Notes: a model not told the origin generated them from the sequence alone. A stretch of 64,000 bases of DNA from Daejeonella sp. (GCF_030684675.1 NZ_JAUXXZ010000081.1:62001-126000); one strand, 5' to 3'; shown: positions 18,102 to 27,324, numbered from the stretch's first letter. Made by a program: numbers and translations.

Positions 18102-19511
18102 ATGAAAAAAATTCCGGCCGACAAAAAATTCTTGCAGAATATACAGGTAATCGACATTGCCGAAGAGGGTAAGGGTGTGGGTAAATCAGATGATCTGGTT
18201 ATCTTCATTGATAAAGCTGTTCCCGGCGACATTGTAGATGTTGAGTTATTAAGAAGAAAGAAAAAGTTCTACGAGGGAAAGATCCAAAATCTTGTAAAGC
18301 CTTCCGAACATCGCACCGAGCCTTTTTGCGAACATTTTGGCGTATGTGGCGGCTGTAAATGGCAGCATCTGACTTATGATGCACAATTACAATTCAAACA
18401 AAAGAGTGTGAGCGATGCATTGCAAAGGTTGGGCAAAGTAGATGTATCTGATATGGAGCCAATTCTGGGCTCTGCCGAGTCACGCTATTACAGAAATAAA
18501 CTGGAGTATACATTTTCCGATAAACGCTGGCTGACCGACGGAGATATGCGTAGTGATGAAACCATGGAAATGAATGCCTTGGGTTATCACATTCCTGGCC
18601 GATTTGATAAGATCCTTGATATAGACCATTGCTATCTGCAGGCTGATCCATCCAATGAGATCAGAAACAAAGTAAGGGAATACGCACTAAAAGCCGGAAT
18701 TTCATTTTATAACCTGAAAAGTCATGAAGGATCACTCAGAAATCTGATCATTCGTACCTCCAGTACCGGTGAATTAATGGTGATTGTTGTGTTTGCTTAT
18801 GCAGATGAAGAACAGATTGAGGGAATGATGAAATTCATAGCTTCTGAGTTCAAAAGCATAAACTCCTTACTGTACATCGTCAATCATAAAAAGAACGATA
18901 CGATATTCGACCAGGACATTCATACTTATGCAGGAGCAGACCATATTTTTGAGAATATGGATGGATTAAAATTCAAAATCGGTCCGAAATCATTTTACCA
19001 AACCAACTCTGCACAGGCTTTTGAACTCTACAAAATAGCCCGTGATTTCGCCGACTTTAAAGGTGATGAACTTGTTTACGACCTTTACACTGGTGCGGGC
19101 ACAATCGCCAATTTCATTGCCGGAAAAGTTAAAAATGTAATAGGTATTGAGTATGTCCCTACCGCGATTGAAGATGCAAAAATCAACTCCGAAATTAATG
19201 GAATTAAAAACACCAGCTTTTTTGCAGGCGATATGAAGGATATCCTTAATGAGGATTTTATCAGCACCCATGGCAAACCCGATGTAGTGATCACCGATCC
19301 CCCCCGTGCAGGTATGCATCCCGATGTGGTGAAGCGATTGCTGGAAATGGAAGCTGAAAAAATAGTTTATGTAAGCTGTAATACAGCAACCCAGGCAAGG
19401 GATATTGAACTGCTCAAAGCAAAATATGAGGTAGGCAGAATCAAACCAGTTGATATGTTTCCGCATACCCAGCATGTTGAAAATGTGGTGCTGCTTACAA
19501 TTAAAGGATAG
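18102..19511 (+). CDS. rlmD: 23S rRNA (uracil-5-)-methyltransferase, RumA/RlmD family
   Basis: SAM-dependent m5U methyltransferase acting on 23S rRNA; whether it modifies one or two sites cannot be told. The 469-residue protein has an N-terminal TRAM domain (IDIAEEGKGVGKSD), the iron-sulfur cysteines in CEHFGVCGGCKWQHL, the SAM-binding loop YDLYTGAGTIA, the motif DPPRAGMH and the catalytic cysteine in YVSCNTATQARD. The start ATG at 18102 is preferred because a promoter element covers the upstream TTG. The family call is firm; RlmD versus RlmCD specificity is not decidable here. Confidence 0.9.
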   Translation: MKKIPADKKFLQNIQVIDIAEEGKGVGKSDDLVIFIDKAVPGDIVDVELLRRKKKFYEGKIQNLVKPSEHRTEPFCEHFGVCGGCKWQHLTYDAQLQFKQKSVSDALQRLGKVDVSDMEPILGSAESRYYRNKLEYTFSDKRWLTDGDMRSDETMEMNALGYHIPGRFDKILDIDHCYLQADPSNEIRNKVREYALKAGISFYNLKSHEGSLRNLIIRTSSTGELMVIVVFAYADEEQIEGMMKFIASEFKSINSLLYIVNHKKNDTIFDQDIHTYAGADHIFENMDGLKFKIGPKSFYQTNSAQAFELYKIARDFADFKGDELVYDLYTGAGTIANFIAGKVKNVIGIEYVPTAIEDAKINSEINGIKNTSFFAGDMKDILNEDFISTHGKPDVVITDPPRAGMHPDVVKRLLEMEAEKIVYVSCNTATQARDIELLKAKYEVGRIKPVDMFPHTQHVENVVLLTIKG

Positions 19512-19558
19512 ATCAAAACCCGGGGCAAATTCTGCCGGGCATATTAAATTAGATTGCA

Positions 19559-19957
19559 ATGGAAATCAAAGACCTGCTAAATCCTGAAGAAAACACAGAA
19601 GGGAATAATAAAGCTAAGGAAAGTCCGCTGAAGAGTCTTGAAACTGATCTGAAGTTTTACAACGAATCGGTGAAAGAAGTAGCCATTGAAATAATGGTGG
19701 AAGGCATCTCAGAATTTCCGATTTTTGTTGCCCATCAGCATGAAGTAAAACTGGGTGAACCCATTTTAGATAGAAACGAACTAAATACAGGCTGGAGCAT
19801 TCATGCCTCTACAATCGAAGAATTTACCGAAAAAGGACTAATTCAACCCGATAAGAAAGAAAGGTTCATCAAACAATATAAAGACCCGTACCAGTTTATG
19901 TGTGTATTTGTCATTGTTCCTGAAGGAGCTAATTTTATTTTCTTCCCTTATCAATAG
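19559..19957 (+). CDS. Conserved-looking hypothetical protein
   Basis: A 132-residue cytoplasmic protein that I do not recognise. It opens MEIKDLLNPEENTEGN, then has a mixed alpha/beta body with VAHQHEVKLGEPILDR, a helix ASTIEEFTEKGLIQ, and ends in a hydrophobic strand CVFVIVPEGANFIFFPY. There is no signal peptide or membrane span. It follows the methyltransferase by 47 bases on the same strand. Good codon structure and strong hydrophobic periodicity support a real gene. No function is proposed. Confidence 0.7.
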   Translation: MEIKDLLNPEENTEGNNKAKESPLKSLETDLKFYNESVKEVAIEIMVEGISEFPIFVAHQHEVKLGEPILDRNELNTGWSIHASTIEEFTEKGLIQPDKKERFIKQYKDPYQFMCVFVIVPEGANFIFFPYQ

Positions 19958-20050
19958 AATCCGGATTGATTGATTTCTTAAATAAATTGAAGGAATAAAT
20001 AGCAAGGTTTGCACAGGAATATGTAATTTGAATCGAAATTTGAGAACAAG

Positions 20051-20560
20051 ATGGCTGTTAAAAAATTACTGATACTCAATAAAACACAGATTAAGCAGAA
20101 GATCGATCGAATGGCCTATCAGATTCTGGAGGATAACCTGAATGAAAAGGAAGTCGTTCTGGCAGGAATTATAGATCAGGGTTATATTATCGCCAAACGC
20201 CTGAAAAAAGTCATTGAATCTATTTCAGAGATTAAGGTTGTTTTAATGAAGATTGATATTGACAAAGATAGTTCCCATCTCCAGGCCAGTTCTGATATTG
20301 ATGTCAATGCAGTTAAGAACAAGGTTGTTATTCTGGTTGATGATGTATTGAACAGCGGCCGGACACTAGCCTACGGACTTGGAGTATTCATTGACATTCC
20401 CCTAAAAAAATTAAGAACACTGGTGCTGATCGACCGCAGCCACCGCAATTTTCCTATTTCTTCTGATTTCACCGGCCTGGAAATGTCTACGCTCGTCAAA
20501 GAGCATATTGAGGTGGTGATGGATGATAAATCGAAGGATGATGCGGTTTATTTGAGTTAA
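20051..20560 (+). CDS. Phosphoribosyltransferase family protein, PyrR-like
   Basis: A 169-residue type I phosphoribosyltransferase. The PRPP-binding motif is clear in VVILVDDVLNSGRTL, about residues 95-109, with the flexible loop region ahead and the hood (LVLIDRSHRNFP) behind. Size and the tail resemble PyrR, the pyrimidine attenuation/uracil phosphoribosyltransferase family. No pyr operon or attenuator is next to it, so a regulatory role is unproven and another base specificity is possible. It is convergent with aroK across a 9-base gap. Confidence 0.8.
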   Translation: MAVKKLLILNKTQIKQKIDRMAYQILEDNLNEKEVVLAGIIDQGYIIAKRLKKVIESISEIKVVLMKIDIDKDSSHLQASSDIDVNAVKNKVVILVDDVLNSGRTLAYGLGVFIDIPLKKLRTLVLIDRSHRNFPISSDFTGLEMSTLVKEHIEVVMDDKSKDDAVYLS

Positions 20561-20569
20561 ATCAATGCT

Positions 20570-21073
20570 TCACCCCAAATTCAAATAAAAAGATAAACGC
20601 TCGGCAGTCAGGTCACTCGCACTAACTACATACTTAGCCTGATTATAGAACAATTCACGCTCCTTGAGTTTGCTGCTTATAAAATCGATCAGCTCTTCTC
20701 CCTTCAGGTGGCGGATCAGGGGGCGATCAGTTTTTGAATGCTCCAGGCGACTTGCCAGGGCCTTTGGCGACAAGGAAAGATAGGCTACCAATCCGTTTTT
20801 ATTCATCCATTCCATATTATCCCCAAAGCAGGGTGCTCCGCCGCCGGTAGCGATAATAACATTTTCAGGGAATTCAGTTTTTTGCAAAATATCCTGCTCC
20901 AGTTCACGGAATACCTCTTCACCATGGAGTTCGAAATAACTGACAATACTCATTCCTGCCTTAGATTCAATTAACTTATCGAGATCAATGAATTCATATT
21001 TTAAATAATTAGCTAGTTTTTTTCCAATGGTTGTCTTTCCACTGCCCATAAATCCAATCAGGAATACCTTCAT
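20570..21073 (-). CDS. aroK: Shikimate kinase
   Basis: Phosphorylates shikimate with ATP in the chorismate pathway. The 167 residues start MKVFLIGFMGSGKTTIGKK, with the Walker A motif at GSGKTT, the shikimate-binding DLDKLIE, the GGG motif in IATGGGAP, and the lid RPLIRH. I chose the ATG at 21073, because the upstream start at 21103 adds ten residues absent from the family. The gene ends 9 bases from the convergent phosphoribosyltransferase and starts 103 bases from the DoxX gene behind it. Confidence 0.93.
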   Translation of the reverse strand: MKVFLIGFMGSGKTTIGKKLANYLKYEFIDLDKLIESKAGMSIVSYFELHGEEVFRELEQDILQKTEFPENVIIATGGGAPCFGDNMEWMNKNGLVAYLSLSPKALASRLEHSKTDRPLIRHLKGEELIDFISSKLKERELFYNQAKYVVSASDLTAERLSFYLNLG

Positions 21074-21176
21074 AAAATTCTTTCTCCTTAAATATTTGAC
21101 CACAGAGTGATTAACATCTGCTATTGCATCGAAATATTGATAATCTATAAAATTGATCTTTTTGAACTACTGATTT

Positions 21177-22331
21177 TTAATTTACACTAAAGTATTTTGC
21201 CGACAATTCATCATAAGATGGCAGATTACGAAAATGCCATTTATTGACAACTGTCCCATTTTTAAGTAATAATACTCCTGGGTTTGCCCTGACCATGCTT
21301 TTCAGTGGAATAGCATCCGCATAAAAGATCTCCATTACCAGCTTATTTTTTTTGCTGAACGCCTCTGCATCCTGTGCGGAACTCGAGGTCAGAAAGACAG
21401 TCCGGATATTGAAATTTTCTGCCGCATTGATTGCAATTGCATTCAGATTACCAATGCCGGTCAAATCGGTTTTCGAAAGGTCATAAGCCACAATCACCAG
21501 ATTATAATAAGGGTTTTCCAAAATCTCAGCATTATAATCAGTCCCCTGAGTATCCGTAATTTTCAGGTCTTTGATTTTAACTTCAAAGCCTTTACTGATC
21601 AGTTTACTTTCAGGATCTCCGGTAATTTCCCAATTCTTATCCTTCCAGATTCCTGAACTCAGATATTCTTTATCAGTTAAGGATTTCGTCTCGCCAGTGC
21701 TTTTATTCTTTAAAGTATAGGTGATCTGATACACATCTTGTGGCACTCCCGGAGGCATGATCATTAATGAAGGGATATTATTCCCAACTTTATAAGGTAG
21801 AAAATCAAGAACAGGCAGAAAATTATAGGTATACAAGCCAAATCCGAGGGATATCAGAACAATAAATCCCAATATCCAATTTTGAGCCCTTTCACTGCTA
21901 ATTAAAGGCATGATCTCATTGCGCTTTTTATAGATATACAGAATCATAATCAGCAACACAATATCCTTTGAGAAAGACTGCCATGGAGTCAGTGGAATAG
22001 CATCTCCAAAACAGCCACAGGACGTAACTACCTCAAAAAAAGCTGAATAGAAGGTAAGAAAGGTAAAGAAAATGATGGTTAACAATAAGCCGGAAGCAAC
22101 ATTTCGGGAACGGATACCAAGAAGCAGTAATGCCCCGAGAACAATTTCAATTGTGCAAAGTATAATTGCAAATACAGTCGCAAAATCATTCAGAAAGGCA
22201 ATGTGAAAAACTTCAAAATACTCCTGCAACTTATAGCCAAACCCAAGCGGATCATTGGCCTTAATCAGTCCTGAAAAGATAAAGAGTAATCCAACAATCG
22301 CTCTAAGCAAATGTAATAAGGCATGTTTCAT
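21177..22331 (-). CDS. DoxX/MauE-like membrane protein, BT_3928 family
   Basis: A 384-residue inner-membrane protein. Residues 1-150 hold four hydrophobic helices of the DoxX/MauE type, with the redox-like motif SCGCFGDAIPLTPWQSF. A fifth helix follows near residue 155. The periplasmic C-terminal part, after about residue 180, has a thioredoxin-fold-like pattern (NLVIVAYDLSK, FLTSS, NPGVLLLKNGTVV), but no CxxC pair is seen there. Such proteins are common in Bacteroidota next to DUF1599 and folP. A role in envelope disulfide or quinone chemistry is inference. Confidence 0.8.
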   Translation of the reverse strand: MKHALLHLLRAIVGLLFIFSGLIKANDPLGFGYKLQEYFEVFHIAFLNDFATVFAIILCTIEIVLGALLLLGIRSRNVASGLLLTIIFFTFLTFYSAFFEVVTSCGCFGDAIPLTPWQSFSKDIVLLIMILYIYKKRNEIMPLISSERAQNWILGFIVLISLGFGLYTYNFLPVLDFLPYKVGNNIPSLMIMPPGVPQDVYQITYTLKNKSTGETKSLTDKEYLSSGIWKDKNWEITGDPESKLISKGFEVKIKDLKITDTQGTDYNAEILENPYYNLVIVAYDLSKTDLTGIGNLNAIAINAAENFNIRTVFLTSSSAQDAEAFSKKNKLVMEIFYADAIPLKSMVRANPGVLLLKNGTVVNKWHFRNLPSYDELSAKYFSVN

Positions 22332-22426
22332 TGGAATATAATTGCTTTAATATCCCGCAAATGCGGGATCAAGGTTTATAAATTAGGGAGGACCAAAATT
22401 AAATCCACCCTATTGGAACCGGCTTC

Positions 22427-22966
22427 TTAAAGACCGAGTTTGATCAATGCAAAAACCGAATAGTTAAGCATATCCTGATAATTTGCCCTGACACCCTCCG
22501 AAGCAAGTGTTTGTCCGGAATTATCTTCAATCTGCTTTACCCTGAGGATTTTCATCAATATAAGATCAGTCAATGAACTGATCCGCATATCCCGCCATGC
22601 CTCTCCGTAATCATGGTTCTTGGCAAACATAAGTTCTTTGGTCTCATTCACCCTTTTATCAAAATACATCTCCACTTCATCAAGCGGAAGTTCCGTTCTA
22701 TCATCGTTTTGGAGATCCATCTGCATCATCGCGATGATACAATAATTAACAATTCCAATATATTCTGAAGTAATATCCTCTCCTACCTTTGAAACCTTCT
22801 TTTCTTCAAGGGTTCGGATTCGCTGAGCCTTGATAAAAATCTGGTCAGTTATAGATGATATCCTTAGAATACGCCAGGCAGTCCCATAATCGTTACTTTT
22901 CTTTAGAAAAAGTTCTCTGCAAACTTTTATGACACTATCGTATTCTGCTGAAGTTTTATTAATCAA
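22427..22966 (-). CDS. DUF1599 protein with two tandem copies
   Basis: A 179-residue protein made of two similar halves. The first carries KKSNDYGTAWRILRISSITD and IKAQRIRTLEE; the second KNHDYGEAWRDMRISSLTD and MKILRVKQIED. Each half also ends in a hydrophobic IVNYCIIAMMQM or LNYSVFALIKL strand or helix. DUF1599 has no settled function; links to nucleotide chemistry have been proposed for the family. The gene is 95 bases upstream of the DoxX gene on the same strand and divergent from folP, a neighbourhood frequently conserved in this phylum. Confidence 0.85.
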   Translation of the reverse strand: MINKTSAEYDSVIKVCRELFLKKSNDYGTAWRILRISSITDQIFIKAQRIRTLEEKKVSKVGEDITSEYIGIVNYCIIAMMQMDLQNDDRTELPLDEVEMYFDKRVNETKELMFAKNHDYGEAWRDMRISSLTDLILMKILRVKQIEDNSGQTLASEGVRANYQDMLNYSVFALIKLGL

Positions 22967-23019
22967 AGCCTTAATTTTTTATTTGTTAGAACCATGAAAT
23001 AATCGGTATTTTGCCTTAC

Positions 23020-23883
23020 ATGGCGGGTAAAAATACAGTTTTTCAGCAAAAATCTACGTTAAATGTTCGGGGTAGCCTCCTCGATCTTTCAAAGCCCAAA
23101 ATTATGGGCATACTGAACCTCACGCCCGATTCCTTTTATGACGGAGGGAGAAATAACAACCTGCATGATGCCCTGAAAAAAATCGAACAAATCCTGTCGG
23201 AAGGAGCAGACCTGATAGACATCGGTGCCTATTCATCCCGTCCCGGCGCAGAACATATCTCTGAAGAAACAGAATCAGATCGTTTGATACCTGTTTTAAG
23301 GGCTATTGTTAGCGAATTTCCGGATGTTATACTTTCAATTGATACCTTCAGATCCGGAATTGCCAAAACAGCTGTGCATGAAGGTGCTGGAATTATCAAT
23401 GATATTTCAGCCGGGTCGATGGATAATGAGATGTTTCAAACCATCGCAGAGCTTGGTGTACCTTATATTATGATGCATATGAAAGGAACTCCTCAAACGA
23501 TGGCCACACAGAACGATTATGAAGATATTACAACGGAAATTTGTCAATACTTTGTCTCCAGAATCCAAAAATTAAAGAATTTGGGAGTAAATGATCTGAT
23601 TGTTGATCCGGGTTTTGGTTTTGCAAAAAATCTGGAGCAGAATTATGAAATCTTGGCTAATCTGGAACACTTAAAATCAACCGGGCATCCGGTTCTTGCA
23701 GCACTTTCACGCAAATCGATGATCTATAAACTGTTGGAGACTGATGCTGAACATGCCCTGAATGGCACAACAGCTGCTAATACAATCGCTCTGATAAAAG
23801 GAGCAAACATTCTCCGTGTACACGATGTTAAAGCAGCGGCTGAGGTTGTTAAAATTGTTAATCAGATGAATATTCAGCGCTAA
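23020..23883 (+). CDS. folP: Dihydropteroate synthase
   Basis: Condenses p-aminobenzoate with hydroxymethyl-dihydropterin pyrophosphate in folate synthesis and is the sulfonamide target. The 287 residues contain GILNLTPDSFYDGG, IDIGAYSSRPGAE, LSIDTFRS, INDISAG, MMHMKGTPQTM, VDPGFGFAKN and RVHDV, a complete set of family motifs. The ATG at 23020 is preferred to a TTG nine bases upstream. It is divergent from the DUF1599 gene and leads to cdaA after a 94-base gap containing a heptad repeat. Confidence 0.95.
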   Translation: MAGKNTVFQQKSTLNVRGSLLDLSKPKIMGILNLTPDSFYDGGRNNNLHDALKKIEQILSEGADLIDIGAYSSRPGAEHISEETESDRLIPVLRAIVSEFPDVILSIDTFRSGIAKTAVHEGAGIINDISAGSMDNEMFQTIAELGVPYIMMHMKGTPQTMATQNDYEDITTEICQYFVSRIQKLKNLGVNDLIVDPGFGFAKNLEQNYEILANLEHLKSTGHPVLAALSRKSMIYKLLETDAEHALNGTTAANTIALIKGANILRVHDVKAAAEVVKIVNQMNIQR

Positions 23884-23907
23884 ATTAGTTTTACGGCGTA
23901 TGATTTC

Positions 23908-23935
23908 TCAATACTAAATACTCACTACTCAATAC
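23908..23935 (+). repeat. Heptad tandem repeat upstream of cdaA
   Basis: Four 7-bp units in phase: TCAATAC, TAAATAC, TCACTAC, TCAATAC. The same units recur upstream of selD at 31093. Confidence 0.75.
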
Positions 23936-23977
23936 TAATTTCCAAACCAAATCGCAATTATTATTTACATTTATAGA

Positions 23978-24769
23978 ATGGAAGGATTTGACTTTAGTTT
24001 CCTTAATCTTCGCTTTCTGGATCTCCTGGATATTGTACTGGTTGCACTTATTATATATTACATATACAACCTGATCAGGGGAACAATTGCGCTCAATATA
24101 TTGCTCGGACTGGTGATCATTTATGCTGCTTACATTCTGGTAAAGCAGGCACAAATGCGACTACTTACCGAATTATTGGGGGCATTTGTTAGCGTGGGCT
24201 TTATCGCTTTGATCGTGGTATTCCAGCAGGAAATCAGGCGTTTCCTCTTACTCATTGGCCGAAACGCATCGCTGCAAAAAAACAAGGCCTGGTGGTCCTT
24301 TCTTTTTGGCAGGAAAGAAGTAGTAAAAAATAATTCCATTCGGATCAAACCGATTATTGATGCCTGCAAGAGTCTTCAAAAGAGCCGAACAGGTGCTTTA
24401 ATTGTATTTGCTAAATACTTTGATGAACAATTTTACCAGAATAGCGGAGAAATTATTGAAGCAAAAGTTTCCAGGCGACTATTAGAAAGCATTTTCCAGA
24501 AAACGAGTCCGCTGCATGATGGAGCAGTAATTATCTCTGAAAACCGCATCAAATGCGCCAGCAGTATCTTACCCCTTACAGAAAACGATAAGCTACCACC
24601 ACAATTCGGACTCAGGCACAGGGCTGGAATAGGGATTACTGAAATGAGTGATGCCGTTGCAATAGTCGTATCCGAAGAAACCGGGGAAATCTCCTATGCC
24701 AAGCAAGGTAGGGTTCGGATGAATTTAAGTTTTTCGGAACTGGAGAAGCTTCTGAATAAGGATTATTAA
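23978..24769 (+). CDS. cdaA: Membrane diadenylate cyclase CdaA
   Basis: Makes cyclic di-AMP from two ATP at the cytoplasmic membrane. The 263-residue protein has three N-terminal membrane helices (residues about 10-80) followed by the DAC catalytic domain, with the DGA motif in SPLHDGAVIIS and the RHR motif in LRHRAGIGITE. No CdaR-like partner or c-di-AMP hydrolase is visible beside it. It follows folP, a common Bacteroidota arrangement. The family is clear. Confidence 0.95.
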   Translation: MEGFDFSFLNLRFLDLLDIVLVALIIYYIYNLIRGTIALNILLGLVIIYAAYILVKQAQMRLLTELLGAFVSVGFIALIVVFQQEIRRFLLLIGRNASLQKNKAWWSFLFGRKEVVKNNSIRIKPIIDACKSLQKSRTGALIVFAKYFDEQFYQNSGEIIEAKVSRRLLESIFQKTSPLHDGAVIISENRIKCASSILPLTENDKLPPQFGLRHRAGIGITEMSDAVAIVVSEETGEISYAKQGRVRMNLSFSELEKLLNKDY

Positions 24770-24885
24770 GCTCTGTTGCCAAATTAAAATAAAGCTTATT
24801 AAAATTTATTCATCATTCACTTTACAGGATGTTTTTAGGAATCTGTTAGAACGATTGGCATTTACTTCAAATCAGAAATCGATAA

Positions 24886-24910
24886 GTGCTTGGTGGATAA
24901 CACCAAACAC
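24886..24910. repeat. GGTG/CACC palindromic element, diverged copy
   Basis: GTGCTTGGTG, spacer GATAA, CACCAAACAC: 10-bp arms with one mismatch. It shares the TTGGTG...ATAACACCAA core with elements at 54509, 55816 and 57862. Confidence 0.6.
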
Positions 24911-24929
24911 ATGAAAAAAATTTGTAAAC

Positions 24930-24949
24930 GAGTCAGGAGACTCTTTATT
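24930..24949 (+). terminator. Possible terminator after cdaA
   Basis: GAGTC, loop AGGA, GACTC, followed by TTTATT. The stem is only 5 bp, so this is weak. Confidence 0.35.
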
Positions 24950-25078
24950 TATTGTACATCCGTAAAGACGCTGTGCTGAAACTGTACAACAGCAAATTAT
25001 TGTTGTATTGAAAAATCAATTTTCGTAATCGCTGGAAAACTAAGGACAGGATAACACGAAACCACAAGAGAATCATCA

Positions 25079-26347
25079 CTACTTATACACCACTCCTTCT
25101 TTCATAACAAAGCTCATAGAGCTCAGAACTTTAATATCCTTTATCGGATCACCATTTACAGCAATGATATCTGCAGACTTTCCTTTTTCAATTGAACCAA
25201 TACGATCTGAAATACCAAGCAGATCAGCAGCATTCATAGTTGCAGATTTGATCGCTTCCATAGCCGGCATTCCTGCTTCAACCATATATTCAAATTCTTT
25301 GTAGTTCTTGCCATGTGCAAATACACCCGCATCGGTACCAAAAGCAATTTTAACACCTGCCTTATATGCTTTGGCAAAAGTGCTTTGAATTTTCGGTCCG
25401 GTTGCAATTGCTTTAGGAACTACCAGGGGAGGGTAATATCCCGGAATTTTAGCTGAATCAGCTACAGATTTTCCAGCAGTAATTGTGGGAACATAATACG
25501 TACCATTTTCCTTCATTAAAGCGATGACCTCATCATCCATGAAAGTCCCGTGTTCAATAGAAGAAACGCCTGCCCGTATAGCCCTTTTCATTCCTTCAGC
25601 ACCATGAGCATGTGCAGCCACGCGATAACCATAATCTTTGGCAGTGCTGACCACTGCTTTAATTTCATCCTCTGTAAATTGTGCACCTGCACCATCCTTC
25701 GCATTACTTAAAACGCCGCCGGTTGCGGTTATTTTAATCACATCTGAACTTTCTTTATAACGCTGTCTTACAGCTTTTCTGGCTTCCTCCGGACTGTTAA
25801 TTACCCCGTCTTTCGCCTCGGGATCTCCAACCAATGCCCTGCTATATCCATTGGAAGGATCCGCGTGCCCGCCGGTAGTGGCAATGCTTTTGCCTGCGGC
25901 TAAGATCCGCGGACCTTTAATATCACCCTGATTGATTGCATTTCTGAGGGATATGGCTACAATACCCCCCAGATCTCTAACGGTGGTAAAACCAGCCATG
26001 AGTGTACGCTCAGAATATTTAACTGCTTTCAATGCATAGTCCTCATCGTTCAGAGTAAACTCTTCCATGTATTGATTCTTGCTGGTCTCTCCAGATAAAT
26101 GAACATGCGAGTCAATGAATCCAGGCATCACAGTCTGATTTCTCATGTTAATGAGCATATCACTAGTGGCTCCCGACTGATAGCCTTTTCTGACATCTAT
26201 TATTTTATTCGATTCAACTATGATGGTCATCTCAGTCTGAACCGAGTTTGATTTTCCATCAATTAAGCGGCCGCATTGAATATAGGTTTGCTGTGCAAAA
26301 GCAGGAAAAACTAAAAAAATAGCAAGGAGTATAGCAATATGTTTCAT
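25079..26347 (-). CDS. Secreted metal-dependent amidohydrolase
   Basis: A 422-residue exported member of the amidohydrolase superfamily, in the imidazolonepropionase/Xaa-Pro dipeptidase-like group. The signal peptide MKHIAILLAIFLVFPAFAQ is clear. Metal ligands appear in order: SHVHLSG, a lysine region in DVIKITATGG, AAHAHGAEG, SSIEHGTF and the aspartate in AFGTDAGVF. The end GSIEKGKSADIIAVNGDP is the usual beta-sandwich return. The substrate is unknown; peptide or cyclic amide hydrolysis in the periplasm is likely from the family. Confidence 0.87.
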   Translation of the reverse strand: MKHIAILLAIFLVFPAFAQQTYIQCGRLIDGKSNSVQTEMTIIVESNKIIDVRKGYQSGATSDMLINMRNQTVMPGFIDSHVHLSGETSKNQYMEEFTLNDEDYALKAVKYSERTLMAGFTTVRDLGGIVAISLRNAINQGDIKGPRILAAGKSIATTGGHADPSNGYSRALVGDPEAKDGVINSPEEARKAVRQRYKESSDVIKITATGGVLSNAKDGAGAQFTEDEIKAVVSTAKDYGYRVAAHAHGAEGMKRAIRAGVSSIEHGTFMDDEVIALMKENGTYYVPTITAGKSVADSAKIPGYYPPLVVPKAIATGPKIQSTFAKAYKAGVKIAFGTDAGVFAHGKNYKEFEYMVEAGMPAMEAIKSATMNAADLLGISDRIGSIEKGKSADIIAVNGDPIKDIKVLSSMSFVMKEGVVYK

Positions 26348-26390
26348 GGAGGATTTTTTTGGTTAATCTAAACTATCCAAAAAAAGGTAT

Positions 26391-26421
26391 AAAACAAAAA
26401 ATCCGGCCTGAGACCGGATTT
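26391..26421 (-). terminator. Rho-independent terminator of the bacilliredoxin gene
   Basis: AAATCCGG and CCGGATTT form a perfect 8-bp stem (26399-26421) with a 7-base loop. On the minus strand it is followed by a T-rich run at 26400-26391. Confidence 0.75.
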
Positions 26422-26450
26422 GATTTTCAATAAAAATGAATTTAATGTAA

Positions 26451-26861
26451 TTAACAATAATGATCAAACGCCTGTTGCAGATTATCCGCAATCATCTGTG
26501 CCGGACGTCCTTCAATCTGGTGACGCTCAATCATATGAACTAGTTTCCCATCCTTAAATAACGCAATCGCAGGTGAGGAAGGAGGGTAAGGCAACATAAA
26601 TGCCCTGGCTGTATCAACTGCATCTTTTTCCATACCTGCAAAAACGGTTACAAATTTATCCGGGTGTTTTTCATGCTGTACTGAAATCCTGGCAGCGGGA
26701 CGTGCATTAGCAGCCGCACAACCACAAATAGAATTCACCATAACCAATACCGTTCCATCTGATTTTATGGCTTGTTCAACTTCCTCAGCAGTTCTCAGAT
26801 CCTGAAAACCCGCATTTACAAGTTCCTGACGCATTGGAGCAACTAAATATTCTGGATACAT
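26451..26861 (-). CDS. Bacilliredoxin, BrxA/BrxB (YphP/YqiW) family
   Basis: A 136-residue thiol protein of the family that removes bacillithiol from oxidised proteins. The conserved CGC motif is present in VNSICGCAAANARP, with the downstream GMEKDAVDTAR, YPPSSPAIALF and ERHQIEGR segments of the family. The length is normal. Whether this organism makes bacillithiol cannot be read from the window. A hairpin terminator follows at 26391-26421. The gene stands alone, divergent from ahcY. Confidence 0.92.
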   Translation of the reverse strand: MYPEYLVAPMRQELVNAGFQDLRTAEEVEQAIKSDGTVLVMVNSICGCAAANARPAARISVQHEKHPDKFVTVFAGMEKDAVDTARAFMLPYPPSSPAIALFKDGKLVHMIERHQIEGRPAQMIADNLQQAFDHYC

Positions 26862-27030
26862 ATCTTAATTAAATTAATCTTAAAAATTGAATTATACACA
26901 AAGTTAAGTATTTACAAATGATATGATGTATTTTGAAATCGTTTGACGTTTAGATTACTAAGAAGCTATAAAGAAAATCCTGATTGAACTAAAGTTCCGT
27001 TAATAATGCATCAGCCAGGAGCACACTAAA

Positions 27031-27116
27031 CCGGATCGAAGCGATAGCTTTTGGCTCATATTCATTATTTATCCTGAACCTAAAATGCAAGAGCCAAAAC
27101 TTAAGCGAAGAGCCGG
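27031..27116. repeat. Imperfect inverted repeat upstream of ahcY
   Basis: Perfect core arms TTTTGGCTC (27049-27057) and GAGCCAAAA (27091-27099) are flanked by outer arms beginning CCGGATCG and ending AGAGCCGG, giving about 27-base imperfect arms around a 33-base centre. Confidence 0.6.
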
Positions 27117-27215
27117 ACAGGTGAGACAGAAGAATCATAGGCCCTGCTTTCCAAAAACTCCATAAGGCTCATTACCTAAAAATATCATTCGATCTTAAAT
27201 ACAGCCCTTTACTCT

Positions 27216-27245
27216 TTTGAATTGACCAAAGTATAATTACCTTTG
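27216..27245 (+). promoter_or_regulatory. ahcY promoter
   Basis: TTTG at 27216-27219 and TACCTTTG at 27238-27245 are separated by 18 bases, matching the Bacteroidota -33/-7 layout. It would give a 5' leader of roughly 70 bases. Confidence 0.7.
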
Positions 27246-27324
27246 CGAACAATTTTCTTACTTCAAATAAGAAATAATTAATTATCCATTTATCGTGCGG
27301 TAAAACGCATTTAAACCACAAACT

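Larger units (their letters stand above)
24770..25078. other. Convergent intergenic region after cdaA
   Basis: 309 bases without a supported gene, between the 3' ends of cdaA and the amidohydrolase. It contains a GGTG/CACC palindrome at 24886-24910 and a short hairpin followed by a T-rich run at 24930-24949. Confidence 0.6.
26862..27324. other. Long intergenic region upstream of ahcY
   Basis: 463 bases without a supported gene. It contains an extended imperfect inverted repeat at 27031-27116 and the ahcY promoter at 27216-27245. No riboswitch fold is recognised. Confidence 0.6.

Noticed and set aside
26862-27324. SAH riboswitch ahead of ahcY
   Set aside because: The inverted repeat does not show the conserved SAH riboswitch core I would expect, and it lies upstream of the likely promoter.
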